A stretch of DNA of 12,367 nt from JADJPL01 sp964607915 (GTDB lineage Bacteria; Bacteroidota; Bacteroidia; Chitinophagales; Saprospiraceae), in assembly GCA_964607915.1 (NCBI GenBank), contig CAZSMU010000116.1, forward strand, positions 1-12,367. Direction: 5' to 3'. Positions 5,696-12,367 of the stretch are shown one piece after another. Every line of letters starts with the position of its first letter. Position 1 is the first letter of the stretch. The notes beneath the pieces were generated by a model. The model ran no database searches. It worked only from the letters and a program-made list of their open reading frames with translations, and was not told where the DNA came from. The position numbers were made by a program, and so were the translations under genes.

Positions 5696-7840
5696 ATGAA
5701 GCATCTTTTGACCCTGTCGGCCTGTCTCGCCCTGCTCTCCTGCCAGGAAAAACAACCCGCCTACCGCGGGTGGCCACACTACGGCGGCTCCGCAGAAATG
5801 ATCCGGTACTCCTCCCTGGACCAGATTGATACCCAGAATGTGGCCCAACTGAAACTCGCCTGGACCTTTAGTTCGGGAGATGTGGACACCGCCGCACACT
5901 CGCAAATCCAGTGTAACCCTATCGTCGTAGAAGGGGTGCTGTACGGCGTCAGCCCTCAAATGAAACTCTTCGCACTGGATGCCGCCACCGGTACCCAAAA
6001 ATGGATCTTCGACCCCAACGACCCCTCCTCGGGAGGGCCCCGGCAAGGGACGGGCAACGTGCGCGGAATCAGCTACTGGACCGACGGCAAAGGGGACGAG
6101 CGGCTCTTCTATACCGCCAACTCCCTGACCTATGCCATCCATGCCCGGAACGGAAAGCCGCTGCGCTCCTTCGGCCAGGGAGGCTTCATAGACCTGCACG
6201 ACGACCTCGACCGGGAATCGCGGCACCTGCTCGTCACCGCCACGTCCCCGGGAATGGTCTATAAGGATTTGCTCATCATGGGCACCCGCCTCGACGAGGG
6301 CCCGCCCGCCGCACCCGGGCATATTCGGGCCTACGACGTGCGCAGCGGCAAACGGAAATGGATTTTCCACACCATCCCCCACCCCGGCGAATACGGTTAC
6401 GACACCTGGGACGACCCCCAAAGCTGGAAGCACGTCGGGGGGGCAAATGTGTGGAGCGGGTTCTCACTGGACGAAAAGCGGGGCATCCTCTTCGCCCCTA
6501 CCGGTTCAGCGGTATATGATTTCTACGGGGGTAAAAGAAAAGGGGCCAACCTGTTTGCCAACTGCCTCCTCGCACTGGATGCCGCCACCGGCAAACGAAT
6601 CTGGCATTTTCAGTTCATGCACCACGACGTCTGGGACAAAGACCTCCCCACCCCCCCGGCACTGGTGACCATCCAACGCAACGGAAAACGCATAGACGCC
6701 GTGGCGCAGCCTACCAAAAACGGAATGGTCTATGTGTTCGAACGGGAAACGGGGAAACCGGTATTCGATATAGTCGAAGTGCCCGTGGATACCGTAAGCG
6801 AACTGGCGGGTGAACAACTGTGGCCCACCCAGCCCGTCCCCGTCCAACCTCCCGCCTTCGTACGCCAAAAACTCACCCCCTCCGATGTCAACCCCTACCT
6901 GCCGGATTCGAGCCAGAAAAAAATCAGGCAACAGATGGCCGGATTCCGCTGGGGCGGCATGTTCAATCCGCCCGGGCTGAAACCCGTGCTCGTCTTTCCC
7001 GGCTTCGACGGAGGCGCCGAGTGGGGCGGCCCCGCGTTCGACCCCGAAACAGGACTGCTGTACGTAAACGCCAATGAAATGGCCTGGGTGCTGCAAATGC
7101 GGGAAAACCCCTTCCAACCCCCGCCCAAAGAAAATTATCTCGAGGCCGGGAAGCGCCTCTATGCACAGCACTGCCAGGTCTGCCATGCCTCCGATCTGAA
7201 AGGTACCGGCAACAACCCCTCTATCGTGGACGCAGGCAAGCGCTTCAGCGCCGATTCCCTGCTCCAGCACATCAATGTGGGCCGCCGTATGATGCCCGGA
7301 TTCGCCTATCTGCCCAACGAAGACAAACAGGCCATCATCAGCTTCATCGCCGGCTTGAAATCCGAACAACAGAAAACTTACACCCGAAAACCTACCTACC
7401 AGGACAGCATCCACTGGATGCCCTACCTCATGATGGGCTATAACAAATTCCTGAGCCCCGAAGGACTGCCCGCCTTCTCCCCTCCCTTCGGTACCCTCAA
7501 TGCCATAGACCTCCACAAAGGGGAAATCAAATGGTCCATACCGCTGGGAGAATACCCGGAATTCAAGGCTAAGGGCGCAGCACCTACCGGCACCGAAAAC
7601 TACGGCGGCCCCATCGTGACCAAGAGCGGAATCGTGTTCATCGCCGCAACCCGCGACAGCAAAATCCGCGCGTTCAACAAGTATTCCGGGAAATTGTTAT
7701 GGGAATATACGCTGCCCGCACCCGGCTTCGCTACCCCCGCCCTCTATGAATGGAAAGGCCGGCAGTACCTGGTCATCGCCTGCGGAGGCGGCAAACTGGG
7801 CACGCCCTCTTCTGATAAGTACCTGGCCTTCGCCCTTTGA
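5696..7840 (+). CDS. Lipoprotein PQQ-dependent dehydrogenase with inserted cytochrome c domain
   Basis: This 714-residue protein should oxidise a sugar or alcohol outside the inner membrane and pass electrons to a cytochrome. A lipoprotein signal ends at LLSC, with C16 as the lipidated residue. The rest is an eight-bladed quinoprotein propeller of the membrane glucose dehydrogenase type, shown by tryptophan-docking repeats (LFALDAATGTQKW 91-103, IRAYDVRSGKRKW 210-222, LLALDAATGKRIW 291-303, LNAIDLHKGEIKW 601-613, IRAFNKYSGKLLW 657-669), HTIPHPGEYGYDTW (225-238) and HHDVWDKDLP (309-318). A class I cytochrome c domain is inserted at about 480-556, with haem site C493-Q-V-C496-H497 and likely axial M533 in MMPGF, splitting the propeller instead of being fused at an end. 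Substrate unknown. No PQQ biosynthesis gene is visible, so the cofactor comes from elsewhere in the genome or from the environment. Confidence 0.93.
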   Translation: MKHLLTLSACLALLSCQEKQPAYRGWPHYGGSAEMIRYSSLDQIDTQNVAQLKLAWTFSSGDVDTAAHSQIQCNPIVVEGVLYGVSPQMKLFALDAATGTQKWIFDPNDPSSGGPRQGTGNVRGISYWTDGKGDERLFYTANSLTYAIHARNGKPLRSFGQGGFIDLHDDLDRESRHLLVTATSPGMVYKDLLIMGTRLDEGPPAAPGHIRAYDVRSGKRKWIFHTIPHPGEYGYDTWDDPQSWKHVGGANVWSGFSLDEKRGILFAPTGSAVYDFYGGKRKGANLFANCLLALDAATGKRIWHFQFMHHDVWDKDLPTPPALVTIQRNGKRIDAVAQPTKNGMVYVFERETGKPVFDIVEVPVDTVSELAGEQLWPTQPVPVQPPAFVRQKLTPSDVNPYLPDSSQKKIRQQMAGFRWGGMFNPPGLKPVLVFPGFDGGAEWGGPAFDPETGLLYVNANEMAWVLQMRENPFQPPPKENYLEAGKRLYAQHCQVCHASDLKGTGNNPSIVDAGKRFSADSLLQHINVGRRMMPGFAYLPNEDKQAIISFIAGLKSEQQKTYTRKPTYQDSIHWMPYLMMGYNKFLSPEGLPAFSPPFGTLNAIDLHKGEIKWSIPLGEYPEFKAKGAAPTGTENYGGPIVTKSGIVFIAATRDSKIRAFNKYSGKLLWEYTLPAPGFATPALYEWKGRQYLVIACGGGKLGTPSSDKYLAFAL

Positions 7841-7877
7841 GGAAAGGAAAAACATACCCCCTTTTTGACCAAAACCG

Positions 7878-7885
7878 TATCTTTG
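7878..7885 (+). promoter_or_regulatory. -7 promoter element for the thioredoxin-like gene / folC unit
   Basis: TATCTTTG matches the Bacteroidota -7 consensus TAnnTTTG exactly and lies 22 bp before the ATG at 7908, in the 67-bp gap after the PQQ dehydrogenase. A TTTTTG run (7862-7867) lies upstream but only 10 bases away, closer than the usual 17-23, so the -33 box is unclear. It suggests that the thioredoxin-like gene and folC start a transcript separate from the upstream cluster. I see no clear terminator between the two units. Confidence 0.6.
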
Positions 7886-7907
7886 TACCAGAAAAGCCAT
7901 ATACGCC

Positions 7908-8501
7908 ATGAAAATCAATATGAAAAAATTTACCCTCGGGGCGATGACCCTGATCCTGCTCAGCAGCGCCGCCGCGCTGGCCCTGTACGCCGGCCAACCG
8001 GGCGAACCGCCGGCCAAGGCCCAGAAAGCCCGCCCCGTGCCCGTCACCGAAATCACCTGGATGTCCTGGGACGATGCGATGAAAGCTATGGAAAAACAGC
8101 CCAAAAAGGTATTCATTGATCTATATACCGACTGGTGCGGCTGGTGCAAGCGTATGGACCAAACTACCTTCGCCGACCCGCAGGTCGTCGAATTCGTCAA
8201 TAAGCATTTCTATGCCGTCAAATTCGATGCCGAGGGCAAACAAGACGTCACCTACAATGGCCATACCTTCAAGTTCATGGCTTCCGGCTCCCGCGGGGTG
8301 CACGAACTGGCCTACTCCTTGCTCGATGGCCGCCTGGGGTATCCCTCCTACGTCTATATGAACGAGAAAATGGAGCGCATCACCATCTCCCCAGGCTACA
8401 AACCCACCGACACCTTCCTCAAAGAACTCCGCTTCATCAGCGGCGAACACTACAAAACCAAGTCCTACCAGGACTACATGAACAGCGCAGAAGGACAATA
8501 G
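7908..8501 (+). CDS. Exported thioredoxin-fold protein with WCGWCK active site
   Basis: This 197-residue protein has an N-terminal signal or anchor segment (KKF, then a hydrophobic run at about 9-28), a short Pro/Ala-rich linker, and one thioredoxin-like domain (about 50-175). The redox centre is W76-C77-G-W-C80-K81 within DLYTDWCGWCKRMDQTTF, and the cis-proline is P146 in GRLGYPSYVY. It resembles the Thioredoxin_7/DUF255-like periplasmic thioredoxins common in Bacteroidota, so thiol-disulfide exchange in the envelope is likely; the partners are unknown. An ATG four codons downstream (7920) is an equally good start and gives the same mature protein. It has its own -7 element and is followed by folC after 34 bp. 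A role in cytochrome c maturation for the adjacent PQQ enzyme is possible but only inferred from position. Confidence 0.85.
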   Translation: MKINMKKFTLGAMTLILLSSAAALALYAGQPGEPPAKAQKARPVPVTEITWMSWDDAMKAMEKQPKKVFIDLYTDWCGWCKRMDQTTFADPQVVEFVNKHFYAVKFDAEGKQDVTYNGHTFKFMASGSRGVHELAYSLLDGRLGYPSYVYMNEKMERITISPGYKPTDTFLKELRFISGEHYKTKSYQDYMNSAEGQ

Positions 8502-8535
8502 ACGTATTGCGAGGGGTTAAGGGAGTAAAACGATT

Positions 8536-9858
8536 ATGGAATTTTCGGAAAAAGACGTGTCAGGCTCCCTTAACGCCCGTTATGCGGAAACCGTTGCGTT
8601 TATGTTCCGCCAGCTCCCGATGTACCAGATGGTCGGAGCCTCCGCCTACAAAAAAGACCTGCACAATACCCTCGCCCTGCTCGACTCCCTGGGCAACCCC
8701 CACCGCAAACTGACCTGTATCCATGTCGGGGGCACCAATGGAAAAGGTTCTACCTCCCACCTGCTGAGCGCTGTACTGCAGGCAAAGGGCCTCAAAACGG
8801 GGCTCTTCGTCTCTCCCCACTACCGGGACTTCCGGGAGCGGATCAAATGCAATGGCCAACTCGTAGGAAAGCGCTTCGTAGTGGAATTTATCGAGCGGAT
8901 GCGCCCGGTCATCCAGGCCGTGCAGCCCTCCTTCTTCGAACTGACCACCGCTATGGCTTTCGATTATTTCGCCCGCCGCAAAGTGGATGTAGCCGTCATC
9001 GAAGTCGGCCTGGGAGGCCGGCTCGACAGCACCAACGTCATCTCCCCGGTGCTCAGCGTCATCACCAATATCAGCTACGACCACACCAATATCCTGGGAA
9101 ATACCCTTCCCCTCATCGCCGCAGAAAAAGCCGGTATCATCAAAGCCAATACCCCTGTCGTCATCGGTGAAACCCACCCGGAAACCGCAGCGCTCTTCCT
9201 CGAAAAGGCAGCACAGAACCATGCCCCCCTCTTCTTCGCAGACCAACACTACCGCGCTGAAATCCGCGATTCCAATTTCCGGCACAGCACCTTCGACGTG
9301 TACCGCGAGGGCATCCTCTATTATGAAAACCTGGTGGCCAACCTGTCCGGAGCCTACCAGCGCTTCAACCTGCAAACGGTCCTTCAGGCAGTGGAGTGCC
9401 TGCCCGCATCCCTTCGACCAGACGAGCAGGCCATCCGGGACGGACTGGCCGATCTCAAAAAGCGCACCGCTTTCATCGGGCGCTGGGAGCTGATACAAGA
9501 CAAACCCCGCATCCTGCTCGACAGCGCCCATAACGAGGGTGGGCTCAAGGAAGCACTAGAGGAAATCCGGCGCATCCCCTGCCAATCCCTGCACATCGTA
9601 TTCGGTGCTTCCAAAGACAAAGATATAGAACACATCCTGGATATGCTGCCCCGGCACGCCCGCTATTACTTCGCCAAAGCCTCTATCTCCCGCGCCCTGG
9701 ATGCAGGGGAGCTGGCGGCAAGAGCCGCTGCCCACGGGCTTGAAGGGCGCAGCTACAGCAGCGTAAAAAACGCGCTCCGGGCAGCGAAGCGCCGCGCCGG
9801 AGCGGATGATTTGATCTTCGTAGGGGGAAGTATCTTTATCGTAGCAGAAGTAATCTGA
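8536..9858 (+). CDS. folC: Bifunctional dihydrofolate synthase / folylpolyglutamate synthase
   Basis: FolC ligates glutamate to dihydropteroate and then extends the glutamate tail of folates, using ATP. The 440 residues show the Mur-ligase-type layout: P-loop VGGTNGKGST (64-73), VSPHYRDFRERI (92-103), EVGLGGRLDSTNV (156-168), YDHTNILGNT (181-190), the KAGIIK segment that usually holds the carbamylated-type lysine region (198-203), and the C-terminal domain motif LLDSAHN (327-333). Length is normal for the family and there is no signal peptide. AAGGGAG lies about ten bases before the ATG at 8536, one of the few Shine-Dalgarno-like sequences in this window. It is probably cotranscribed with the thioredoxin-like gene and converges on tonB. 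Confidence 0.95.
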   Translation: MEFSEKDVSGSLNARYAETVAFMFRQLPMYQMVGASAYKKDLHNTLALLDSLGNPHRKLTCIHVGGTNGKGSTSHLLSAVLQAKGLKTGLFVSPHYRDFRERIKCNGQLVGKRFVVEFIERMRPVIQAVQPSFFELTTAMAFDYFARRKVDVAVIEVGLGGRLDSTNVISPVLSVITNISYDHTNILGNTLPLIAAEKAGIIKANTPVVIGETHPETAALFLEKAAQNHAPLFFADQHYRAEIRDSNFRHSTFDVYREGILYYENLVANLSGAYQRFNLQTVLQAVECLPASLRPDEQAIRDGLADLKKRTAFIGRWELIQDKPRILLDSAHNEGGLKEALEEIRRIPCQSLHIVFGASKDKDIEHILDMLPRHARYYFAKASISRALDAGELAARAAAHGLEGRSYSSVKNALRAAKRRAGADDLIFVGGSIFIVAEVI

Positions 9859-9862
9859 TTAT

Positions 9863-9899
9863 TAGACTTGTTGCGAGGGGGATCATCGCAACAAGTCTA
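9863..9899. terminator. Perfect 14-bp hairpin between convergent folC and tonB
   Basis: TAGACTTGTTGCGA (9863-9876) and its exact reverse complement (9886-9899) flank a nine-base loop. It begins four bases after the folC stop codon, and its right arm contains the tonB stop codon (9897-9899, TAG on the minus strand). Its position between converging genes suggests a bidirectional terminator. Neither exit has a U run, so it may also serve as a 3'-end stabiliser or rely on other factors. Confidence 0.65.
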
Positions 9900-10757
9900 T
9901 TGCAATTTGAAGCGGTAGGTGATCGTACCACACTGGCGATCCACCGTCCCTTCCTCGAACTTCCACTGCAACGCGTTTTGCCTCGCCATAGACGTGAGGT
10001 CGCCATCGTTCAAGGTAGAACCTTTCTGGATAAAACGCGCTTCCACCACACTCCCGCTTTTGTCCACGCACACTTCAATGACGACGCTGCCTTCCCGCTG
10101 CGAATTGTCGGTGATTTTGGGCCTGTTCCGGACGTCGCGGCCCGTCAAGCCCCCGCCGATAGATCCCTGACCCGTAGAGATGCCCTCCAGGTTGCCGGCA
10201 TTCGGATCGCCGCCCGGGTCGCCCTGATTGCCTGGCTTCCCGGTGTTGCCTTTGCCTTTGCCGGGGCCAAAGAGGCCTCCGATATCGTTTTTGAGCTTAT
10301 CGGCTTCCGCTTTCTTTTTAGCTGCTTCCTGCTCCCTTGCTATGCGGTCCGCTTCGGCCTGGCGGCGTTTTTCCTCCTCTTGCCGGCGTTGTTCATCCTC
10401 TTTTTTGGCCTTTTCCCGGAGTGCTATAGCTTCCGGATCTTCCGTTTTGACCAATTTTTCTTCCGTCGGAGCAGCTTTCTCCTTTTTTACCGGCGTCTCC
10501 TTGCGCGGAGGGGTGGGCGTAGGTTCCGGCTCCGGACTGGGAGCCACCTCTGCCTCACTGGCCGGTGCGTTTTCCTCTCCCTGCCCCACATCGGGCAGGC
10601 CCAGGTTCACGAGAATGCCTTCCTGCCCGGGCGGCGGGATAGGTATCTTCAGGAAAGGCATCAGCAATAAAACGATGACACACGTATGCACCACCATACT
10701 GGTCAAAAGACCATTGCGCTTGTCTTTCTTATTGGCTCGATTGGTTTGATATTCCAT
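9897..10757 (-). CDS. tonB: TonB-family energy transducer with TolA-like coiled coil
   Basis: This 286-residue protein should link the proton-driven ExbB/ExbD motor to outer-membrane receptors. It has a short basic cytoplasmic start, one transmembrane helix (about 17-36) with the TonB/TolA SxxxH signature S20-x3-H24, a Pro/Glu region (about 65-95), a highly charged coiled-coil segment (about 110-158, rich in E, K, R, Q, A), a Gly-rich linker (160-205), and a C-terminal TonB-like domain (about 207-286) with VVIEVCVDKSGSV and GST motifs. Cysteines 230 and 276 in that domain could form a disulfide. The charged coil recalls TolA more than classic Pro-rich TonB. It is the last gene of the exbB-exbD-exbD-tonB run, 11 bp after the second exbD. 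A TolA-like role cannot be excluded. Confidence 0.88.
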   Translation of the reverse strand: MEYQTNRANKKDKRNGLLTSMVVHTCVIVLLLMPFLKIPIPPPGQEGILVNLGLPDVGQGEENAPASEAEVAPSPEPEPTPTPPRKETPVKKEKAAPTEEKLVKTEDPEAIALREKAKKEDEQRRQEEEKRRQAEADRIAREQEAAKKKAEADKLKNDIGGLFGPGKGKGNTGKPGNQGDPGGDPNAGNLEGISTGQGSIGGGLTGRDVRNRPKITDNSQREGSVVIEVCVDKSGSVVEARFIQKGSTLNDGDLTSMARQNALQWKFEEGTVDRQCGTITYRFKLQ

Positions 10758-10768
10758 ACACTGATCCT

Positions 10769-11176
10769 TTAATCCTCCGCTTCCGCTGCCAGGATACCGT
10801 TGATGTTGAGCCTCAGCGCAATGTCCATCACGGCCACGACGTGCTCTACCGGTGTCCCTTTGGCGGGCGCTATCGTAAAATTGTATTCTTTGCGAACGGG
10901 CGACGAGCGCTTCTCCAGCTCATCGGCCAGCACTTGCAGCTCTATGCGGCGACCGTTGAAAAAATACCAGCCCTCCGGACTGATATCCACCCGGTCTATT
11001 TTGCCCGTGGTATTTACAGGACGGGCATTCGAGCTGCCCGGCAACTTCAGGTTGAGCGAGTTGGGGGCTACCAGCCCGGAGGTCAACATGAAGAAAATCA
11101 ACAGCAGGAAGATGATGTCCGTCAACGACGACATGTTGAACTCCGCATTGGCTTTGGAACGTTTTTCGAGACCCAT
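10769..11176 (-). CDS. exbD: ExbD/TolR-family protein, second copy
   Basis: This 135-residue motor subunit has a short cytoplasmic tail, one transmembrane helix (about 18-37) with the proton-channel aspartate D20 in SSLTDIIFLLL, and a periplasmic domain (about 45-135) ending GILAAEAED. I chose the ATG at 11176 because MGLEKRSKANAEF aligns directly with the start of the upstream paralogue; an in-frame codon at 11209 would overlap that gene. It lies 10 bp after the first exbD and 11 bp before tonB. With the first copy it shares AEF-x-M-x-SLTDIIFLLL-IFFMLTS, but the periplasmic halves are clearly different, so it is an old duplication and not a recent one. Confidence 0.92.
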   Translation of the reverse strand: MGLEKRSKANAEFNMSSLTDIIFLLLIFFMLTSGLVAPNSLNLKLPGSSNARPVNTTGKIDRVDISPEGWYFFNGRRIELQVLADELEKRSSPVRKEYNFTIAPAKGTPVEHVVAVMDIALRLNINGILAAEAED

Positions 11177-11186
11177 GGCAATCGTT

Positions 11187-11588
11187 TTAACTCGTTGGCT
11201 GTGTGGCAATAATAGCTTTTACCTTCAACTTTCCCGCAATTTCCATGACCCGCACCACTGCGTCAAACGGCGTACCGACCTCGGCTACGATGGTAATCGT
11301 AAAATCTGGGTTGTTGACCGCTTCCTTCTGTACTTTCGGGATAAGAACCTGTTCCAGTTCAGAGGGATCTACGGGTTCTTTGCCGATGTGATGCTCCCCT
11401 GTATTGGAAATACTCACCACCACCGACGTCGGGGCCACCGTTTTGGAATCCGATTTGGGCAGCTCAAAAGGCTGTACATCCACAAAATTGGAGGTGAGCA
11501 TGAAGAAAATCAGCAATAGAAAAATGATGTCTGTCAAAGACGCCATGCTGAACTCCGCACTGCTTTTACTTCTCCGCTTGAAACCCAT
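11187..11588 (-). CDS. exbD: ExbD/TolR-family protein, first copy
   Basis: This 133-residue protein has the ExbD/TolR plan: cytoplasmic MGFKRRSKSSAEF, a transmembrane helix (about 18-37) with D20 in ASLTDIIFLLL, and a periplasmic domain from about 45 that contains FTITIVAEVGTPFDAVVRVMEI (split here by position 96-117). ExbD binds inside the ExbB pore and D20 carries the protons. It follows exbB by 24 bp and precedes the second exbD by 10 bp. Tandem exbD genes are frequent in Bacteroidota; whether the two form mixed dimers in one motor is not known from the sequence. Confidence 0.93.
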   Translation of the reverse strand: MGFKRRSKSSAEFSMASLTDIIFLLLIFFMLTSNFVDVQPFELPKSDSKTVAPTSVVVSISNTGEHHIGKEPVDPSELEQVLIPKVQKEAVNNPDFTITIVAEVGTPFDAVVRVMEIAGKLKVKAIIATQPTS

Positions 11589-11612
11589 AGTCTTTTATTG
11601 ATTGGTATGAAA

Positions 11613-12326
11613 TCAGGCCGTAGGCTCTTGCAAAAGATCCATGAACTCCGTCGTCGAACGCTCCATCTTGAAGACTACCTTCTCCACCGAAGCGACCAGG
11701 ATATTGTACCCGATCAATGCAAAAATCCCCACTGCCAGGCCGACCGCAGTGGTCAACAGGGCCTGGTAAATCCCCCCAGCCAACAGGGAAGGTGTGATAT
11801 TCTGCTGCGTGGACATGTTGTAAAACGCCTGGATCATCCCCGTGACCGTCCCCAAAAAGCCGATCATCGGCGCCGCACCCGATATGCTGGCCAGGGTGGA
11901 CAAGTTTTTCTCCAATTTGAACACCTCGAGGTTGCCTACGTTCTCTACAGCGGCATCAATGTCCCGCAAGGGTTTTCCAATGCGCTGAAGTCCTTTCTCC
12001 ACCATGCGCGCCACTGGGCTGTCCGTCGTCTGGCAGAGGGCGCGCGCGCTTTGGATGTTCCCCTGCTGCACATTGATCCGTATGTTGTTCATGAAGTGCT
12101 CATCCACCCGGCTCGCCCGGTTGATGGCCGTATAGCGCTCCACGAAGATATAGACGGCCACAAAGGAGAGAATCAACTGGAACAAAATAATCACAATCCC
12201 CATAGTGCCGCTCTGGATGATGATATCCCACAGGCTTTGGTCCACTTGTACGGGTGCGGTCTCTGTGGCAGCAGCAGCGCGATCCAATCCTTCGGCGACT
12301 TGCAGTAGTATCGTTTGAAATAACAT
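11613..12326 (-). CDS. exbB: ExbB/TolQ/MotA-family proton channel subunit
   Basis: This 237-residue inner-membrane protein forms the proton-conducting pore of a TonB-type motor. It has a periplasmic N-terminal segment (1-35), a first transmembrane helix (about 38-62), a large cytoplasmic loop (65-145), and two further helices containing the family motifs APMIGFLGTVTGM (152-164) and ALLTTAVGLAVGIFAL (189-204), where the conserved threonines line the channel. The ATG at 12326 is preceded by an A/T-rich stretch without a Shine-Dalgarno site. The visible 41 bp upstream (12327-12367) hold no TAnnTTTG match, so the promoter is beyond the window or the operon has more genes upstream. Whether this is a TonB or a Tol-type motor depends on the linked tonB gene, which favours TonB. 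Confidence 0.93.
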   Translation of the reverse strand: MLFQTILLQVAEGLDRAAAATETAPVQVDQSLWDIIIQSGTMGIVIILFQLILSFVAVYIFVERYTAINRASRVDEHFMNNIRINVQQGNIQSARALCQTTDSPVARMVEKGLQRIGKPLRDIDAAVENVGNLEVFKLEKNLSTLASISGAAPMIGFLGTVTGMIQAFYNMSTQQNITPSLLAGGIYQALLTTAVGLAVGIFALIGYNILVASVEKVVFKMERSTTEFMDLLQEPTA

Positions 12327-12367
12327 GGAAAAAAATTTTATAGTTATACCTGTTTTTGATAATCCTA
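12327..12367. other. Intergenic sequence at the right edge, no recognised element
   Basis: These 41 bases upstream of exbB are A/T-rich, which in Bacteroidota often helps ribosome binding. I see no promoter box, hairpin or second coding region; the window ends before the next feature. Confidence 0.5.

Noticed and set aside
4478..6433. A 651-codon open frame on the minus strand opposite the oxidoreductase and PQQ genes
   Set aside because: It runs antisense to two well-recognised genes, shows no recognisable domain, and is explained by strong third-position GC bias that removes stop codons.
6506..7516. A 336-codon minus-strand frame inside the PQQ gene
   Set aside because: Antisense shadow of a conserved enzyme.
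8560..9531. A 323-codon minus-strand frame opposite folC
   Set aside because: Antisense shadow; all folC motifs are intact on the plus strand.
8507..9880. TTGCGAGGGG occurring at 8507 and again in the hairpin near 9871
   Set aside because: A ten-base match with no wider similarity; taken as chance.

Overview
The window looks like chromosomal DNA from a moderately GC-rich member of the Bacteroidota, perhaps a Saprospiria/Lewinella-type relative (lineage is inferred; the phylum is better supported than the class). The evidence is two close matches to the Bacteroidota sigma factor promoter TTTG/TAnnTTTG, little Shine-Dalgarno signal before most starts, an exbB-exbD-exbD-tonB cluster, and family variants (nucleoside-symporter-like MFS protein, WCGWCK thioredoxin, cytochrome-containing PQQ lipoprotein) typical of that phylum. 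I see 13 protein-coding genes, no rRNA, tRNA, CRISPR array or insertion sequence, and no gene-free stretch over 300 bases.

Left block (about 1-3026, all minus strand). Reading along transcription: a UbiX-type flavin prenyltransferase, an exported FKBP-type prolyl isomerase, trmD, and a TerC-family membrane protein. FKBP and trmD are 24 bp apart and probably cotranscribed. The TerC gene has its own excellent promoter inside the 3' end of trmD and ends at a 22-bp perfect hairpin terminator.

Central block (3190-9858, all plus strand). A divergent 163-bp region separates ubiX from a three-gene cluster: an NHS-type MFS transporter, a Gfo/Idh/MocA NAD(P)-dependent oxidoreductase, and a large lipoprotein PQQ dehydrogenase with a cytochrome c domain inserted in its beta-propeller. 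Tight spacing (34 and 18 bp) suggests one operon for oxidation, uptake and cytoplasmic redox conversion of a sugar, polyol or similar compound. Next comes a separate unit with a consensus -7 element: an exported thioredoxin-like protein followed by folC.

Right block (9897-12326, minus strand). This is a TonB energy-transduction operon in the order exbB, exbD, exbD, tonB, with the TonB protein carrying a TolA-like charged coiled coil. It converges on folC, and a 14-bp perfect hairpin sits between them.

Most of the window is ordinary housekeeping or energy-transduction content. The parts most worth a second look are the MFS/Gfo-Idh/PQQ-cytochrome cluster, the TolA-like TonB with tandem ExbDs, and the promoter embedded in trmD. 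I found no convincing evidence of an entirely new type of system.
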